64,000 bases of DNA from Streptomyces xantholiticus (GTDB lineage: Bacteria; Actinomycetota; Actinomycetes; Streptomycetales; Streptomycetaceae). Each line of letters starts with the position of its first letter. Position 1 is the first letter of the stretch. A model generated the notes under the pieces. The model had not been told where the DNA came from. It worked only from the letters and a program-made list of their open reading frames with translations, and made no database searches. The position numbers were made by a program, and so were the translations under genes. Location: NCBI RefSeq assembly GCF_014651015.1, contig NZ_BMWB01000001.1, forward strand, positions 656,137 to 720,136, given 5' to 3'. Below are positions 35,149 through 42,944 of the stretch, piece by piece.

Positions 35149-35810
35149 CGGCCGGCGTCGCGTGCGGCCAGGAGCCCCGGCAACTCGCGCATGTCGTCGA
35201 AGACGACCGTGCCGGGTCCCGCCAGGCGGGCGGCCGGGGTCAGGCCGCCGCAGTAGCCGAAGGCCCGCATGCCGGCGGCGCGTGCGGCCTGGACCCCGTA
35301 CGCACTGTCCTCGATCACCGCGCACCGCGCGGGGTCGGCCCCCATCGAGCGGGCGGCGTGCAGGAAGAGGTCAGGGGCGGGCTTGCCCCGGGGCACATCG
35401 GCGGCGCTGAAGACCCGCCCCTCGAAGTGGTCGCTCAACGCGGCGATCCGCAGACTCCGGTGGATACCGTCGCGGTCCCCGTTGGACGCCGCGCAGACGG
35501 GTACGGTGAGATCCGCCAGGGCCTGGGTGACACCGTCGACAGCGGTCAACCGGTCGGCAAGGGCGGCGTCGTAGAGATGCTCGTACTTCCGCTGCCAGCC
35601 CCGCTCCAGTGGCCGCCCGAGGCGCTCCTCCACCACAGCCGTGAAGACTTCGGCGGAGGAACCCACGAAAAGTTCGACGATCTCGGCCTCGGTGAACGAC
35701 ACCCCGAGGTCGGCCATGATCACGGCGTCGACTTCGACGCATATCCGTTCGCTGTCGACGAGCACGCCGTCGCAGTCGAAGATCACAAGGTCCAGGTCGT
35801 CACCGGTCAT
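35145..35810 (-). CDS. HAD-family phosphatase
   Basis: A 221-residue HAD hydrolase, subfamily IA. Motif I is FDCDGVLVDSERI, with a cap domain of helices, motif II in PVCAASNGDRDG, Lys in PRGKPAPDLFLHAA and motif IV in CAVIEDSAYGV. It resembles beta-phosphoglucomutase-like or sugar phosphatases; substrate unknown. The 3' end overlaps the convergent hypothetical gene by four bases. Confidence 0.9.
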   Translation of the reverse strand: MTGDDLDLVIFDCDGVLVDSERICVEVDAVIMADLGVSFTEAEIVELFVGSSAEVFTAVVEERLGRPLERGWQRKYEHLYDAALADRLTAVDGVTQALADLTVPVCAASNGDRDGIHRSLRIAALSDHFEGRVFSAADVPRGKPAPDLFLHAARSMGADPARCAVIEDSAYGVQAARAAGMRAFGYCGGLTPAARLAGPGTVVFDDMRELPGLLAARDAGR

Positions 35811-35857
35811 GATCGGCAGCCTAAGGCCGGGGCCGACCCGAGAAGCACCGCGGGGCG

Positions 35858-36724
35858 TCAGGCGATGCGGGCACCCGTGCCCGTCACCCGCACGCGCTTG
35901 TCGCCTTCGCGGAGCTCCACGGTCAGTACGCCCGGGCGGCCCATGTCCGCACCTTGGTGGAGGGTGAGCACGGACGCCTCGGGGACCAGGCCGAGTTCGC
36001 GGGCGTACGCGCCGAACGCGCCTGCCGCCGCGCCCGTGGCCGGGTCCTCGATCACGCCGCCCACCGGGAACGGGTCACGCACATGGAAGACCCTCTCCGA
36101 CTCGCGCCACACCAACTGCACCGTGGTCAGGTCGAGTCGGCGCATCAGGGCCTCGAGTCGGTCGAAGTCGTACGCCAGGTCCGCGAGCCGTTCACGGGTC
36201 GCGGCACCGAGCACCAGATGCCGGGCTCCTGCGAAGGCGATACGGGGCGGCAGCGCCGGGTCCAGGTCGGCGGCCGGCCAGTCGAGCGCGGCCAGTGCCT
36301 CGGCGAGGTCCGCGTCCGCGACGGGCTCGCTGTGCGGCTCCACCGTGGTCAGCGTCGCCCGCAGCGCCCCGTCCTTCTCGGTCACCGTCACGGGCACCGT
36401 CCCGGCGCGCGTCGCGAAGACGAGGTCGCCCGTGCCGATGCGCTCGCCGAGGGCGACGGCCGTGGCCACGGTGGCGTGCCCGCAGAACGGTACTTCCGCC
36501 CTGGGACTGAAGTACCGGATGGTGAACGCCCTTCCGGGCTCCCCCTCGAGCCCTTCGGGCGGTGCGGTCAGGAACGCGGACTCGCTGTATCCGAGCTCTG
36601 CGGCGATGGCGAGCATCCCGGCGGCGTCGAGCCCCTCTGCGTCGAGGACGACGCCGGCGGGGTTGCCGCCCTCAGGGTCCCGGGAGAAGGCGGTGAAGCG
36701 CAGAACTTCGTGCTTGGTCGTCAT
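35858..36724 (-). CDS. PhzF-family isomerase
   Basis: A 288-residue protein of the PhzF (diaminopimelate epimerase-like) fold. The proposed catalytic Glu lies in LGYSESAFL, followed by the signature VPFCGHATVATAVAL, and the symmetric half repeats VGGVIEDPATGAAAGAFGAY. PhzF proteins isomerise trans-2,3-dihydro-3-hydroxyanthranilate in phenazine synthesis, but most homologues stand alone with unknown substrates, as here. ATG 36724 is selected; the longer upstream frame is low-complexity. Confidence 0.9.
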   Translation of the reverse strand: MTTKHEVLRFTAFSRDPEGGNPAGVVLDAEGLDAAGMLAIAAELGYSESAFLTAPPEGLEGEPGRAFTIRYFSPRAEVPFCGHATVATAVALGERIGTGDLVFATRAGTVPVTVTEKDGALRATLTTVEPHSEPVADADLAEALAALDWPAADLDPALPPRIAFAGARHLVLGAATRERLADLAYDFDRLEALMRRLDLTTVQLVWRESERVFHVRDPFPVGGVIEDPATGAAAGAFGAYARELGLVPEASVLTLHQGADMGRPGVLTVELREGDKRVRVTGTGARIA

Positions 36725-36894
36725 GATCGCCGGAACGACGTGCCGGACAGCTTTGTTCCCCGCCCTGGTGGCGGTGGCGAACCGATGGCGCGGGCACACC
36801 GGACGCGGCTTTCTCGCTGGCGCCGCCCGGCGGCGCGCTGACATGATCACCGCCGACCTGCGAATCCGCGGGGCGGTAAGGGCTTGGGGGATCC

Positions 36895-38442
36895 GTGGAC
36901 GTCGTCGAGACGAAGAACGGCCCGGTGCGCGGGCGCCGGGTGGCCGACGGTGACGTGGTGGCGGTGCTCGGAGTACCGTACGCGGCTCCGCCGTTCGGGG
37001 CCGCGCGGTTCCGCGAGCCGCAGCCGGTCGACCCCTGGCGCGAGGTGCGGGAGTGCGCCCGCTTCGGGCACGTCGCCCCGCAATCCGCCCAGCTGCCGGG
37101 GGCGCCCGTGTGGTCCCCGGGGGACGAGGACGTGCTGACGCTCAACGTCTGGGCGCCGGTGGACGCGTCCGCGCTGCCGGTGCTGGTGTGGATCCACGGC
37201 GGCGCGTACACCTTCGGATCCTCCGCGCAGCCCGACTTCGACGGCACCGTCCTCGCCCGGGACGGCCGGCTGGTCGTGGTGACGGTCAACTACCGGCTCG
37301 GGTTCGAGGGTTTCGGGCACGTGCCGTCGGCTCCGGGCACCGGCCCGTTCCCGGACAACCGCGGCCTGCTCGACCAGGTCGCCGCCCTGCGCTGGGTGCG
37401 GGAGAACATCGGTGCGTTCGGGGGTGATCCGGAGATCGTCACGCTGGCGGGGCAGTCCGCCGGCGCGACGTCCGCCGCCTGCCTGATGGTGATGGACCGG
37501 GCGAAGGGCCTCTTTCGCCGTGCGATCGCACACAGCGCGGTGGGCCCGTGCTTCTCGGCCGGGCTCGCGCGGGAGATCACCGCGCGGGTCGCTGCCGCGG
37601 CGGGCCTACCCGCGACGCCCGACGCTCTGGCAGCGGCGTCGCCGGGGGCCCTGGTCGCCGCGTCCGACGACGTCGTCGACGCCTACCGCCACGACCCGGC
37701 CTCCGGGCATCTCCACTACGACCCGGTGATCTACGGACCGGTCGTCGACGGCGACGTTCTGCCCGTGGAACCGCTCGCGGGACTGGCGTCGGGCGCCGCG
37801 GCGGACGTGGACCTGCTGGTGTGCCGCACCACGCAGGAGTACTGGCTGATGGACGCCGTCGACAGCAGCGCGAAGATCACGACATGGGACGGACTGGAGC
37901 GGTTCGCTGCCGATTTCGGGCTGCCCGACGGCCTGGTCGGCGGCTACCGCGAGCTCATGCCGGACGCCCCCGTCCTGGATGTCCACCTCTCCGTCTTCGG
38001 CGACCTGCTCTTCGCCGAGTACAGCAGCCGGCTCGCCGAGTCGCACGCACGGGCCGGCGGCTTGACGTACCTGTCGCACTTCGACCGGCGGCGCACCGGG
38101 CCGGACGGCGGCGAGGTACGGGCCTGGCACTGCGCCGATGTGCCCTTCGCCTTCGGCAACCACACACTGCCCGCCGTCGAGTTCCTCGTCGGCGGCCCAC
38201 CCACCCCCGCGGATCACCTCCTGTCACGGGACATGGTCGCGGCCTGGGCCGCCTTCGCCGCCACCGGCGATCCAGGATGGCAACCCCTCGACACGACCGG
38301 TGCCGGGCCGGACCATGACTGGGCACCGGATGACGCCCACGACCGGCAACCGCTGCCCGGCACGCGGGCACTGTGGCGGGGAATCGCCTATCTGCCGCTG
38401 GGTCCTTGCCCGGACGGGGGCTCGGTCGCCCGTAACCCATGA
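36895..38442 (+). CDS. Type B carboxylesterase (para-nitrobenzyl esterase-like)
   Basis: A 515-residue esterase. The oxyanion hole is in VWIHGGAYTFGS (about residues 98-109), the nucleophile in LAGQSAGATSA (Ser188) and the catalytic His in WHCADVPFAFGNH near residue 412. The N-terminal GVPYAAPPFGAARF is typical of the family. Starts at GTG 36895 after a weak GGGGG site. No signal peptide is visible, so it is probably cytoplasmic. Broad ester substrates; role unknown. Confidence 0.92.
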   Translation: MDVVETKNGPVRGRRVADGDVVAVLGVPYAAPPFGAARFREPQPVDPWREVRECARFGHVAPQSAQLPGAPVWSPGDEDVLTLNVWAPVDASALPVLVWIHGGAYTFGSSAQPDFDGTVLARDGRLVVVTVNYRLGFEGFGHVPSAPGTGPFPDNRGLLDQVAALRWVRENIGAFGGDPEIVTLAGQSAGATSAACLMVMDRAKGLFRRAIAHSAVGPCFSAGLAREITARVAAAAGLPATPDALAAASPGALVAASDDVVDAYRHDPASGHLHYDPVIYGPVVDGDVLPVEPLAGLASGAAADVDLLVCRTTQEYWLMDAVDSSAKITTWDGLERFAADFGLPDGLVGGYRELMPDAPVLDVHLSVFGDLLFAEYSSRLAESHARAGGLTYLSHFDRRRTGPDGGEVRAWHCADVPFAFGNHTLPAVEFLVGGPPTPADHLLSRDMVAAWAAFAATGDPGWQPLDTTGAGPDHDWAPDDAHDRQPLPGTRALWRGIAYLPLGPCPDGGSVARNP

Positions 38443-38488
38443 GCGGCAGCCGGCGCTTTTGAGTATGGCGGTCGGGCGGGGTGACGGC

Positions 38489-39031
38489 CTATTGCTGGAG
38501 CTCCGAAGGGCGCCGGGACACACGGTGCAGATGACGGCCCGCTGCCACCATCGCCCCCAGCAGGCCGTGACCATCGCCAGGAGTGATCAGCCCACCGACC
38601 ACGGCCTCGTTCACGAGGTCGTAGGTCTCCTTGGTCGTGATGCCTCTGCGTCGGGCGTAGGTGCCGGCGGATCGGTCATCGGTGATCCACACCGCGTCCC
38701 GTAACTCGGGGCGCACGGTGATCAGTACGCACGTCTCCGCCTCACCTAGGTGCTTCAGCGGCTGCGACGCCACACCGCCGAACACTGCTCTGCGGACCCG
38801 CTCGACCTCGGTCAGCTCACGGGAGTCCGTGATCTCGATCGGGTCCCGGAGCCACCCGTCCTGCGATATCCCGCGCAGGGGCGGATGATGACGGCTCGAC
38901 TGCTCGGCCTCGTAGGCCACGGCCTGCGTCCAGCGGCCTCGTCCGTCGAGCACCGCTTCCAGCAGCGGGAGACGATCTACGGCAGCGAAATTGCACAGGA
39001 CCGTGTTGTCCGGGAACCAGCAGAGCCTCAT
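38489..39031 (-). CDS. PIN-domain protein, likely nuclease partner of the XRE/ImmA gene
   Basis: A 180-residue protein. The acidic PIN residues are visible: D8 in FPDNTVLCNF, Glu pair in KHLGEAETCVL, and Asp pair in AVWITDDRSAGTYA. PIN domains are Mg-dependent ribonucleases. The ATG at 39031 overlaps the stop of the XRE/ImmA gene by four bases, so the two are translationally coupled. The layout recalls a toxin-antitoxin pair, with the nuclease as the second gene; family knowledge supports RNase activity, but toxicity is inference. Confidence 0.8.
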   Translation of the reverse strand: MRLCWFPDNTVLCNFAAVDRLPLLEAVLDGRGRWTQAVAYEAEQSSRHHPPLRGISQDGWLRDPIEITDSRELTEVERVRRAVFGGVASQPLKHLGEAETCVLITVRPELRDAVWITDDRSAGTYARRRGITTKETYDLVNEAVVGGLITPGDGHGLLGAMVAAGRHLHRVSRRPSELQQ

Positions 39032-40212
39032 GGAGTGAAGACCGGGTCCTTCGCGTCGAGGTCGGATGCCGGAGCATCGACCGCGCCCTTGCGTTCCGGC
39101 TCGAGTACGTCGTGCAGCCAGTCCACCTCCACATCGAGGAGCGACGCCAGCGGCCGCAGCGTGGTCTCTCCGGCCGTGTAACCGCTGAAGAGCTGATCCG
39201 CGATGCGGGCGGGGAACTGCCGGGCCCCCGCCCAGGCCAGCTGCCGCTGGAACTCGGCGGCAGCTCCCGCCACCAGGTGGCACGTCTCCGCGGTGAGGAC
39301 CCGGAGCCGGTCCCGAACGTCCTTGTCGATCAGCCCGAGTTGCCCCAGCCGCACGGCCAGTGCGCTCGGTGACACCTTGAACTCGACCACGAGGTGCGCG
39401 AATGCGTCCCTGCCGAGTTGCCCGTCGGCGGCGACAACCTGCTTGAAGCGCTCCTCGACTTCGGGAGCCGGCATCAGCAGATGCGACGCGAACGCGTTCG
39501 CCCGGACCTCCGTGAGGTCCTTCACCCTGCCCGGCCGGATCCGCTTCTCGACCATCGGGTCCTGCGCGTCCCTGGCCAGGATGTGTCCGAGTTCATGGGC
39601 CAGGGTGAAGCGCTGCCGGGTCCAGACGCTGCTCGGGCCGACGAGGACGAGCCGGAAGGTGTCGGTCTGCCAGGTCACGCCGTTCACCCCGTCGGGCAAC
39701 GCCGTGATCGCGACGTCCACGCCGTACGCCTTGGCACATGCCGCGATCAGCGCGTCCGTCTCGCGTCCCGTTGACCACTCCCCCGTGGCCGCGAGACCCC
39801 TGGCCGCGTCCTCGGCGAGTTGCCGCCCCTGGTCGATGTGCAGGGCCAGGTCCGCACGGATGTCCGGCAGAGCCGGCAGCTTCGGGAGCCGGCCGAGCAG
39901 CTCCAGCACCTCGTACGCGGCGGTGTAGCGCTGGGCGACCCGGTCCACCTCGTCCCGCTCGGGCACACCGGCGTCGGTGGTCCGCGCGGCGAACGACGGC
40001 TGGGACGGGGCACGCCCGGTGAGCAGCCAGTCGACCGTGGTGCCGCCTGCCTCGGCGATCAGGGCGAGATCGAGCGAGGTGAAGCGCCGGACACCGGTCA
40101 GGCTCTTCGAGAGTTTGTCGGGCGTGAGCCGCACTCTTTCGGCGAAGGCAGCCTGACTCACGGAGGCCGCTTCCATGACTCTGCGTACGCGGTCACTCAC
40201 AGACTCGTCCAT
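39028..40212 (-). CDS. XRE regulator fused to an ImmA/IrrE metallopeptidase domain
   Basis: A 394-residue protein. Residues about 8-62 form an XRE helix-turn-helix (ASVSQAAFAERVRLTPDKLS). A zinc peptidase domain contains HELGH (206-210) and a downstream ligand region EVRANAFASHLLMP. ImmA-like proteins cleave or inactivate a partner repressor; in fused forms the peptidase may cleave its own DNA-binding part. A palindrome at 40231-40249, just before the ATG, is the likely autoregulatory operator. It is the first gene of a two-gene unit with the PIN-domain protein. Confidence 0.9.
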   Translation of the reverse strand: MDESVSDRVRRVMEAASVSQAAFAERVRLTPDKLSKSLTGVRRFTSLDLALIAEAGGTTVDWLLTGRAPSQPSFAARTTDAGVPERDEVDRVAQRYTAAYEVLELLGRLPKLPALPDIRADLALHIDQGRQLAEDAARGLAATGEWSTGRETDALIAACAKAYGVDVAITALPDGVNGVTWQTDTFRLVLVGPSSVWTRQRFTLAHELGHILARDAQDPMVEKRIRPGRVKDLTEVRANAFASHLLMPAPEVEERFKQVVAADGQLGRDAFAHLVVEFKVSPSALAVRLGQLGLIDKDVRDRLRVLTAETCHLVAGAAAEFQRQLAWAGARQFPARIADQLFSGYTAGETTLRPLASLLDVEVDWLHDVLEPERKGAVDAPASDLDAKDPVFTP

Positions 40213-40230
40213 TCGCTTACCGTACTGATT

Positions 40231-40249
40231 CGTTGCGAAAATCGCAACG
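40231..40249. promoter_or_regulatory. Perfect 8-bp inverted repeat upstream of XRE/ImmA gene
   Basis: CGTTGCGA and TCGCAACG flank AAA, 18 bases before the XRE/ImmA start codon. The size and spacing suit an XRE dimer, implying negative autoregulation of the XRE/ImmA-PIN operon. Confidence 0.7.
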
Positions 40250-40300
40250 GGGTGGTCGGGCGGCGTCCTCAGTGCGGTCCGGGTTGGCATGCGCGGGCGC

Positions 40301-40828
40301 TCAGGTGGGCTCGGCGCCTGGGTGAACATGCGGTAGGTGCAGCTCCGCCCAGACCCGCTTACCTGGGGCGGCGACCCGGGGGGTGACGCCCCAGCGGTCT
40401 GCGAGCCGGGCGACGAGGTACAGGCCGCGGCCTGACTCCTCGCGGAGCGGCGGCGGGTTGTCGGCGGTGTCTTGGGCGGGGCGGCCCTCGGTGCGGGTGT
40501 CGGCGACCTCGATGCGGAGGGTGGCGGTCGGGGCGGGCGTCGGGGGCGGGGTCGGGCTCGGGTGTGGGCTCGCGGTGAGGCGGAGGTGGAAGTCCCGCCC
40601 GGGGACATGGCCGTGGCGGACGGCGTTCGCGGTGAGTTCGGCGGCGATGAGGGTCAGCGTCTCGTTGGGCGTCGAGTCGTACGGGTGGCCCCACTCGTCC
40701 AGCCGGTGCGCCACCAGCCGGCGGGCGAGGCGCGCGCCGCGTGGTGTGGACGTGAATTGCATCGAGAACTCGCGAGTGCGGGCGGGCGGTTGGGCCGGCG
40801 CCACGGGAGGGGTAATTGCTCCGTTCAT
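40301..40828 (-). CDS. HATPase_c anti-sigma-factor-like ATP-binding protein
   Basis: A 175-residue GHKL ATPase-like protein of the RsbW/SpoIIAB type. The N-box is LIAAELTANAVRHG, and the G-box is REESGRGLYLVARLADRWG. A Pro-rich insert near residue 90 is variable. Such proteins bind and inhibit sigma factors or act as serine kinases. It is divergent from an XRE-DUF397 pair, which together form the three-gene layout known in Streptomyces as WhiJ/AbaA-like clusters. Confidence 0.88.
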   Translation of the reverse strand: MNGAITPPVAPAQPPARTREFSMQFTSTPRGARLARRLVAHRLDEWGHPYDSTPNETLTLIAAELTANAVRHGHVPGRDFHLRLTASPHPSPTPPPTPAPTATLRIEVADTRTEGRPAQDTADNPPPLREESGRGLYLVARLADRWGVTPRVAAPGKRVWAELHLPHVHPGAEPT

Positions 40829-41015
40829 GGAGGAAACGCTGGTGGTCCGTGCGTACCGTTGACCAGGAGGGACGCGGTGACGGGTGCGGGGTGTACGCGG
40901 GGGCGGGCGGCGCTGTACGCGGGGTGGAGCGTGACCGGGGGCGGGGCGTGGGGAGTTTGGGGGCGGGAGCGGTGTGCGGCGGGACGGACGGCACGGGTAC
41001 GGGAGGTACGGGGTC

Positions 41016-41858
41016 GTGGACGATCAGCAGGAACGACCGGAACACGGGTACGAGCACGAGGCGGGGTCGGGGATCCTGCACGTCTTCGGGCAGCAGTTGA
41101 AGCTCTGCCGGATCCGGGCGGGGCTGGAGCGCGCGGACTTCGGGTCAAGGACGGGGTACTCGGCTTCGACCATCGCCTCCTTCGAGCAAGGGCGTCGCAT
41201 TCCGCCGCCGAAGTTCATCGACAAGGCGGACGAGCTGCTGGACGCAGGCGGGTTACTGAAGGCCGGCAAGGAGGAGGTCGCGCGGGCGCAGTACCCGGCG
41301 TTCTTCCGGGACGCGGCGCGGTTGGAGGCGCAGGCGGTCGAGTTGCACGTCTACGCCACGAACGCCGTGCCGGGGCTGTTGCAGACCGAGGAGTACGCGC
41401 ACGCGGTGTTCACCATGCGGCGTCCGCTGCTGGACGAAGAGACGGTCGCTCAGCGAGTGGCTGCCCGCCTGGCCCGGCAGGAGAACCTGTCACGCACGCC
41501 GCTGCCCACGATCAGCTTCGTGATCGAGGAGTCTGTGCTGCGTCGCCCGTCGGGCGGGCGCGGGGTAATGCGCGGCCAACTCGAGCATCTGCTGCTCTGT
41601 GGCCAGCGCCGCAATGTCGAACTTCAGGTGATGATGACGGACCGCGAGGAGCACGCCTGCTTGGCTGGTCCGTTCACCTTGATCGAGACGAGAGAAGGAC
41701 GGAGGATCGCGTATGTGGAGGCGCACAAGGACAGCCGTCTCTACACGGAGCGACAGCCCGTCCGGGAGCTTGAGGAGCAGTACGGGATTCTCCGGGCTCA
41801 GGCGCTCACTCCGCGCGAATCGCTGGCCTTTGTCGAGAAGTTGCTTGGAGAGAGATGA
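41016..41858 (+). CDS. XRE regulator with DUF5753 (Scr1/WhiJ-like)
   Basis: A 280-residue protein. The N-terminal XRE domain (GQQLKLCRIRAGLERADFGS, then YSASTIASFEQGRR) is followed by a DUF5753 domain from about residue 95 (AVELHVYATNAVPGLLQTEE, VIEESVLRRPSGGRGVM, AYVEAHKDSRLYTE). GGAGG before GTG 41016 sets the start. It is coupled by ATGA overlap to the DUF397 gene. In Streptomyces such pairs affect development or antibiotic production, and the family has been named Scr1 for a toxin-antitoxin-like pair. Confidence 0.9.
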   Translation: MDDQQERPEHGYEHEAGSGILHVFGQQLKLCRIRAGLERADFGSRTGYSASTIASFEQGRRIPPPKFIDKADELLDAGGLLKAGKEEVARAQYPAFFRDAARLEAQAVELHVYATNAVPGLLQTEEYAHAVFTMRRPLLDEETVAQRVAARLARQENLSRTPLPTISFVIEESVLRRPSGGRGVMRGQLEHLLLCGQRRNVELQVMMTDREEHACLAGPFTLIETREGRRIAYVEAHKDSRLYTERQPVRELEEQYGILRAQALTPRESLAFVEKLLGER

Positions 41859-42061
41859 ACGTCGAAGCGACCGTGCAGACCGTTCCGGAGTCCGCCTGGT
41901 TCAAGAGCAGCTACAGCAGTGGCGAGGGCGGCGAGTGCGTGGAGGTCGCCGCTTGCCCTGGTGTGATCCACGTCCGCGACTCGAAGGTCACGGAGGCCCC
42001 GATCCTGCACGTGGCATCGGAGGACTGGGCGGCCTTCGTGGAGTTCGCCGCCCAGGGCTGA
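41855..42061 (+). CDS. DUF397 small partner protein
   Basis: A 68-residue protein with the family hallmark WFKSSYSSGEGGECVEVA and VIHVRDSK, then WAAFVEFAA at the end. It begins inside the stop of the XRE gene (ATGA), so it is translationally coupled. In related pairs this small protein relieves DNA binding by the XRE partner. Confidence 0.92.
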   Translation: MNVEATVQTVPESAWFKSSYSSGEGGECVEVAACPGVIHVRDSKVTEAPILHVASEDWAAFVEFAAQG

Positions 42062-42268
42062 ACGCGCAAGACGGACGAGTCCCCCTCGCCGGAGTGCTCG
42101 GTGACGGGCGCCTTGTACGCGCCTGTACGCGGGCCTCGTCGGCCGACTGCAGAATGGTCGTCCACCCAGCGGTGAACGCAGGACGGGGGCCTACGGTCCG
42201 ATACCGAGGCAGGAAAGACGGCCGCGTGGTAGGCACCGGCCCACATCGTTCAGGGGGATCAGCAGCAC

Positions 42269-42865
42269 ATGCGCATAGGGGCCTATCTCGCACACCCACG
42301 TCCGGGCAGTTTCAACCACGCCGTCTTCGGCACCGTCGTCGACGAGTTGCGGGAACGCGGGTGCGAGGTCCTCGCGCACGACCTGTGCGCCGAGGGCTTT
42401 TCGCCCATGCTGACCGCCGGTGAGACGGAGACCGTAGAAGCGGCTCAGGACGCCCAGGACCCTCAAGTGGCCCGCCACCGGGCCGAGGTGGGGACGCTCG
42501 ACGCGCTGGTGTTCGTCCATCCCAATTGGTGGGGCATGCCGCCTGCCGTGCTCACCGGCTGGGTGCAGCGGGTGTTCGCGCCCGGCGTCGCCTACAAACT
42601 GGGCACCGCCGACGGTGAGCCCGTCGGGCTGCTCCGGGCGGGCCGGGCGCTCGTGCTGAACACCTCGGACACCCCTGCCGATCGTGAACACGGCGAGTTC
42701 GGGGATCCCTTGCAGCGCATCTGGGCCGCGTGCGTGCTGCCGTACACCGGGGTCGACGACGTCCGCCGCGTCGTCTTCCGTACGGTCGGCGACTCCACGG
42801 CCCGGCAGCGCGCCGAGTGGCTCCTTGAAGCCCGCAGGCAGGCGGCGGCGTTGCTGGACAGCTGA
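42269..42865 (+). CDS. NAD(P)H dehydrogenase (quinone)-like flavodoxin-fold protein
   Basis: A 198-residue flavin-binding oxidoreductase of the KefF/MdaB type. The first strand and loop (LAHPRPGSFNHAVFG) bind FMN/FAD phosphate, and LVFVHPNWWGMPPAVLTGWV is the family motif for the flavin and NAD(P)H site, followed by WVQRVFAPGVAYKL. GGGGG precedes the ATG at moderate distance. It probably reduces quinones or nitroaromatics. Stands alone. Confidence 0.9.
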   Translation: MRIGAYLAHPRPGSFNHAVFGTVVDELRERGCEVLAHDLCAEGFSPMLTAGETETVEAAQDAQDPQVARHRAEVGTLDALVFVHPNWWGMPPAVLTGWVQRVFAPGVAYKLGTADGEPVGLLRAGRALVLNTSDTPADREHGEFGDPLQRIWAACVLPYTGVDDVRRVVFRTVGDSTARQRAEWLLEARRQAAALLDS

Positions 42866-42944
42866 CTCCCCCGCTCGGCGCCCGCGGTGGTGGACCGGAA
42901 CGGCGCTGAACCGGCCGGGACGGCGGACGGCGGAGGGCGCCGCG

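Noticed and set aside
35858..36850. Longer form of the PhzF gene starting at 36850
   Set aside because: The extra 42 residues are basic low complexity and overlap the esterase promoter; the family start is at 36724.
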